This document shows, one piece after another, positions 61,577 to 64,000 of a DNA stretch of 64,000 nucleotides. The DNA is from Steroidobacteraceae bacterium. GTDB taxonomy: Bacteria; Pseudomonadota; Gammaproteobacteria; Steroidobacterales; Steroidobacteraceae. Location of the stretch: the NCBI GenBank assembly GCA_025451845.1, contig JANWJS010000010.1, positions 62,001 through 126,000 of the forward strand, in the 5' to 3' direction. Position 1 is the first letter of the stretch; each line of letters starts with the position of its first letter. The notes under the pieces were generated by a model. It made no database searches. It was not told where the DNA came from and worked only from the letters and a program-made list of their open reading frames with translations. The translations under genes and the position numbers were made by a program.

Positions 61577-62854
61577 ATGACGACTCGCGACGACACTGAA
61601 AGAACCTCGGCCTGGAAGAGCCCCAGGGTGCGTTGGCTCGTGTTCATTCTCGGCGGCTTCCTCGTCCTGGGCGCCGCCTGGGGCGTCTATTGGGACCGCG
61701 ACCTGCGCTACTCCGTATATACGGACGACGCCTACGTCAGCGGCAACGTGGTGCAGATCACCCCGCAGATCTCCGGCACGGTCGTGGCCATCGGCGCGGA
61801 CAACACTCAGTTCGTGAAGGCTGGCCAGCCGCTGGTGCGGCTCGACCCCGCGGATGCCCAGGTGGCTCTGCAGGAGTCGCAGGCGCAGCTCGCGCGCACC
61901 GTGCGCCAGGTGCGCAATCTCTTCTCGACCAGTTCCGCGCTGCAGGCGAACGTGCAGGTCCGGCGCACGGATCTCGCCAAGGCGCAGAGCGACTACGCGC
62001 GCCGTGCGCGCCTCGAGCGCAGCGGCGCGATCTCTGAGGAAGAGCTGCAGCACGCCGCGGACGCGGCGAAGGCGGCGCAGGCGGGGCTGGCGGCTGCACA
62101 GCAACAGCTGGCTGCCAATCGGGCATGGGTCGACGGTACGACCCTCCAGAGCAATCCCGCCGTGCGCGATGCGGCTGCGGCCGTGCATGCGGCCTATCTC
62201 AATTATGTGCGCACCGTCCTGCCCGCTCCGGTGTCGGGCTTCGTTGCCCGGCGCGACGTGCAGCTCGGCGAGCGTGTCAGCACCGGAACGCCGCTGATGG
62301 CGGTGGTGCCGCTCAACGAGGTATGGGTCGACGCCAACTTCAAGGAGTCGCAGCTTGGCACCATGCGTGCCGGGCAGCCGGTCACGCTGATCTCCGATCT
62401 CTACGGCAGCGGTGTCGTGTTTCACGGCAGGGTCATCGGATTCGGCGCGGGGACGGGCTCGGCGTTCTCGCTGCTGCCTGCCCAGAATGCCACCGGCAAC
62501 TGGATCAAGATCGTGCAGCGCGTTCCCGTGCGGGTTGCGCTCGATCCGCGCGAGCTCGCGCAGCATCCGTTGCAGATCGGCCTGTCCATGAAGGCCTACG
62601 TCAACGTACGCGATGACGGTGGCCAGCGGTTGCCCGAAGTGGCCACCAACGAGGCTGACTACTCGACAGACGTCTTCCAGTCCGTGACGGCTCAGGCCGA
62701 TGCGATGGTGCGGCAGATCATTGCTGCGAACGCTCCGAGTGCGGTCCGAGCGAGCGCCTCTCGCCGGCTCGCGTCGCGGCTAGGCGCCGGAGCTCAGATC
62801 CTCGCCGCGCCCTTCCCGGTCCCATCCGCCTCGCCTGTCGCGCTCAACGACTAG
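61577..62854 (+). CDS. emrA: EmrA-type membrane fusion protein of a tripartite drug efflux pump
   Basis: The 425-residue periplasmic adaptor has one N-terminal membrane segment (about residues 18-37), then the HlyD-family lipoyl half YTDDAYVSGNVVQITPQISG. A long alpha-helical hairpin (about 95-195) leads to the second half PAPVSGFVARRDVQLGERVS and the beta-barrel region PLNEVWVDANFKESQL. It links the inner-membrane transporter EmrB to an outer-membrane channel. The C-terminal extension of about 75 residues (after KAYVNVRDDGG) is longer than in E. coli EmrA. It follows the MarR gene by 82 bases. Confidence 0.93.
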   Translation: MTTRDDTERTSAWKSPRVRWLVFILGGFLVLGAAWGVYWDRDLRYSVYTDDAYVSGNVVQITPQISGTVVAIGADNTQFVKAGQPLVRLDPADAQVALQESQAQLARTVRQVRNLFSTSSALQANVQVRRTDLAKAQSDYARRARLERSGAISEEELQHAADAAKAAQAGLAAAQQQLAANRAWVDGTTLQSNPAVRDAAAAVHAAYLNYVRTVLPAPVSGFVARRDVQLGERVSTGTPLMAVVPLNEVWVDANFKESQLGTMRAGQPVTLISDLYGSGVVFHGRVIGFGAGTGSAFSLLPAQNATGNWIKIVQRVPVRVALDPRELAQHPLQIGLSMKAYVNVRDDGGQRLPEVATNEADYSTDVFQSVTAQADAMVRQIIAANAPSAVRASASRRLASRLGAGAQILAAPFPVPSASPVALND

Positions 62855-62898
62855 CAGTGCGGGCGGGGTGAGCCAGTTCCCCGCGCGAGGCTTGCAAC

Positions 62899-64000
62899 AT
62901 GAGCGCAGTCATTCAGGAAAGACAGGACACGCTGCCGCAGCCGAGGCCTGCGGCGGCGGCGCCCGCGGCCGCACCGCAGCAGCCGTGCCTCAAGGGCAGC
63001 GCGCTGGCTCTGGGCACGCTGGCGCTGTCGCTCGCCACATTCATGAACGTGCTCGACACGTCAATCGCCAACGTGGCGATTCCCTCCATCGCGGGGGATC
63101 TCGGCGTCTCTCCGGATCAGGGGACGTGGGTCATCACTTCGTTCGCCGTGGCGAACGCCATCTCCATGCCGCTGACTGGCTGGCTCACGCGCCGGATCGG
63201 GCAGGTGCGGCTGTTCGCCGCCTCGACGCTGTTATTCGTGCTGGCTTCCTTCCTCTGCGGGCTCGCGCCCTCGATCGGCATGCTGGTGGCATTCCGGGCG
63301 CTCCAGGGCCTGGTGGCGGGCCCGATGATTCCGCTGTCGCAGTCGCTGCTGCTGGCGAGCTATCCCAAGGCCAAGGCAGGCGTCGCGCTCACGGTATGGT
63401 CGATGACGACGCTGGTGGCTCCGGTAGTGGGGCCCGTGCTCGGCGGTTGGATCACCGACAATTACTCCTGGCCCTGGATCTTCTACATCAACGTGCCAAT
63501 CGGCATCGCTGCGGTCGTCGTGACCTGGGCGATCTACCGGCGCCGGGAGACGCCTACCGCGCGTCTGCCAATCGACAAGGTGGGTCTGGGGCTGCTCGTG
63601 CTGTGGGTAGGAGCGATGCAGATCCTGCTCGACAAGGGAAAAAATCTCGACTGGTTCAACTCGCCGGTCATCGTGACGCTGGCCATCATCGCGGTGGTTG
63701 GATTCGTGGTCTTCCTTGTCTGGGAGCTGACCGACAAGCATCCGATCGTCGACTTGAGCCTCTTTCGCAGACGCAATTTCTCCGTGAGCACGGTCTCGAT
63801 GCTCGTGGGTTACGGCCTGTATTTCGGCAACGTGGTATTGCTGCCCCTCTGGCTGCAGCAGTACATGGGATATACCGCCACGCTGGCCGGGGTCGTGCTG
63901 GCGCCGGTGGGCGTGCTGGCCATCCTGCTCATGCCGTTCGTCGGCCGCAATCTCACCCGCATCGATCCGCGCTGGATCGTCACCAGCTCGTTCCTCATCT
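62899..64000 (+). CDS. emrB: EmrB-type MFS (DHA2) drug transporter, cut by window end
   Basis: Translation from ATG 62899 opens with MSAVIQERQDTL, has an Ala/Pro-rich cytoplasmic start to about residue 35 and then the DHA2-family signature FMNVLDTSIANVAIPSIAGD. TWVITSFAVANAISMPLTGWL, GQVRLFAASTLLFV, FRALQGLVAGPMIPLSQSLL and PVVGPVLGGWI follow. No stop occurs before the window ends, so 367 of roughly 510 residues are seen, about nine of fourteen expected membrane segments. EmrB is a proton-driven exporter of hydrophobic drugs working with EmrA. Confidence 0.94.
   Translation, partial: MSAVIQERQDTLPQPRPAAAAPAAAPQQPCLKGSALALGTLALSLATFMNVLDTSIANVAIPSIAGDLGVSPDQGTWVITSFAVANAISMPLTGWLTRRIGQVRLFAASTLLFVLASFLCGLAPSIGMLVAFRALQGLVAGPMIPLSQSLLLASYPKAKAGVALTVWSMTTLVAPVVGPVLGGWITDNYSWPWIFYINVPIGIAAVVVTWAIYRRRETPTARLPIDKVGLGLLVLWVGAMQILLDKGKNLDWFNSPVIVTLAIIAVVGFVVFLVWELTDKHPIVDLSLFRRRNFSVSTVSMLVGYGLYFGNVVLLPLWLQQYMGYTATLAGVVLAPVGVLAILLMPFVGRNLTRIDPRWIVTSSFLI

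Noticed and set aside
1-64000. CRISPR arrays, rRNA genes, prophage or insertion sequences
   Set aside because: No regularly spaced repeats, rRNA sequence, integrase, transposase or phage structural genes were seen anywhere in the window.

Overview
The window is a high-GC, gene-dense stretch of a Gammaproteobacterium. Its housekeeping blocks follow Pseudomonas-like gene order: ribD-ribE-ribBA-ribH-nusB-thiL, xseB-dxs, parE-parC, prmB-aroC, fimV-truA-accD-folC-SPOR-cvpA-purF and lpxH-ppiase-aaRS-cysS-folD. The details depart from Pseudomonas: ispA, trpF and glnS are missing from their usual slots. FimX, FimV and EF-P lysylation genes also fit a gammaproteobacterium outside the enterics, perhaps a Xanthomonadales/Nevskiales/Steroidobacter-like lineage. 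That placement is inference from gene content, not a database result.

Layout. 1-1336: end of ribD, then ribE. 1337-13957: an accessory block sits exactly between ribE and ribBA. It holds a hybrid histidine kinase, a convergent LuxR-type regulator, and a divergent operon with an orphan TonB-receptor plug fragment, two single-domain PstS-like binding proteins, a 1209-residue protein with four PstS-like domains in A-B-A'-B' order, a PstS-like/beta-propeller fusion, and a TlpA-type thioredoxin. No ABC permease or ATPase accompanies them. 13958-17086: the rib/nusB/thiL operon resumes. 17269-20830: a Ser/Thr kinase with a cyclic-nucleotide-binding domain, then an OmpR/HK pair. 20779-23948 (minus): folE2, dxs, xseB. 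24063-26653: rubrerythrin, Fe-S oxidoreductase and DUF3501 cassette. 26774-30993: parE and parC. 31039-38037 (mostly minus): FimX-like protein, epmB (divergent from efp), fRMsr, epmA, psd, SCO1. 38077-49451 (plus): prmB, aroC, fimV, truA, accD, folC, SPOR protein, cvpA, purF. 49533-53975: second Ser/Thr kinase, miaE, an OmpR/EnvZ-type pair and a CpxP/Spy-like protein. 53980-59875: lpxH, cyclophilin, gltX, cysS, folD, tRNA-Pro. 60039-64000: a MarR-GNAT protein, then a marR-emrA-emrB drug-efflux operon cut by the window end.

The main candidate for an undescribed system is the binding-protein operon at 4555-13814 with its own sensor and regulator. It looks like a periplasmic solute-capture apparatus built by repeated duplication of one PstS-like domain (seven copies, one truncated) and linked to a TonB-receptor plug. 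A second layer of interest is non-coding. Two families of structured intergenic repeats recur across the window; in one, two copies differ by three compensatory base-pair changes. Several palindromic operators lie at regulator promoters, notably a shared GCCTAGGCA-type site at marR and emrA.
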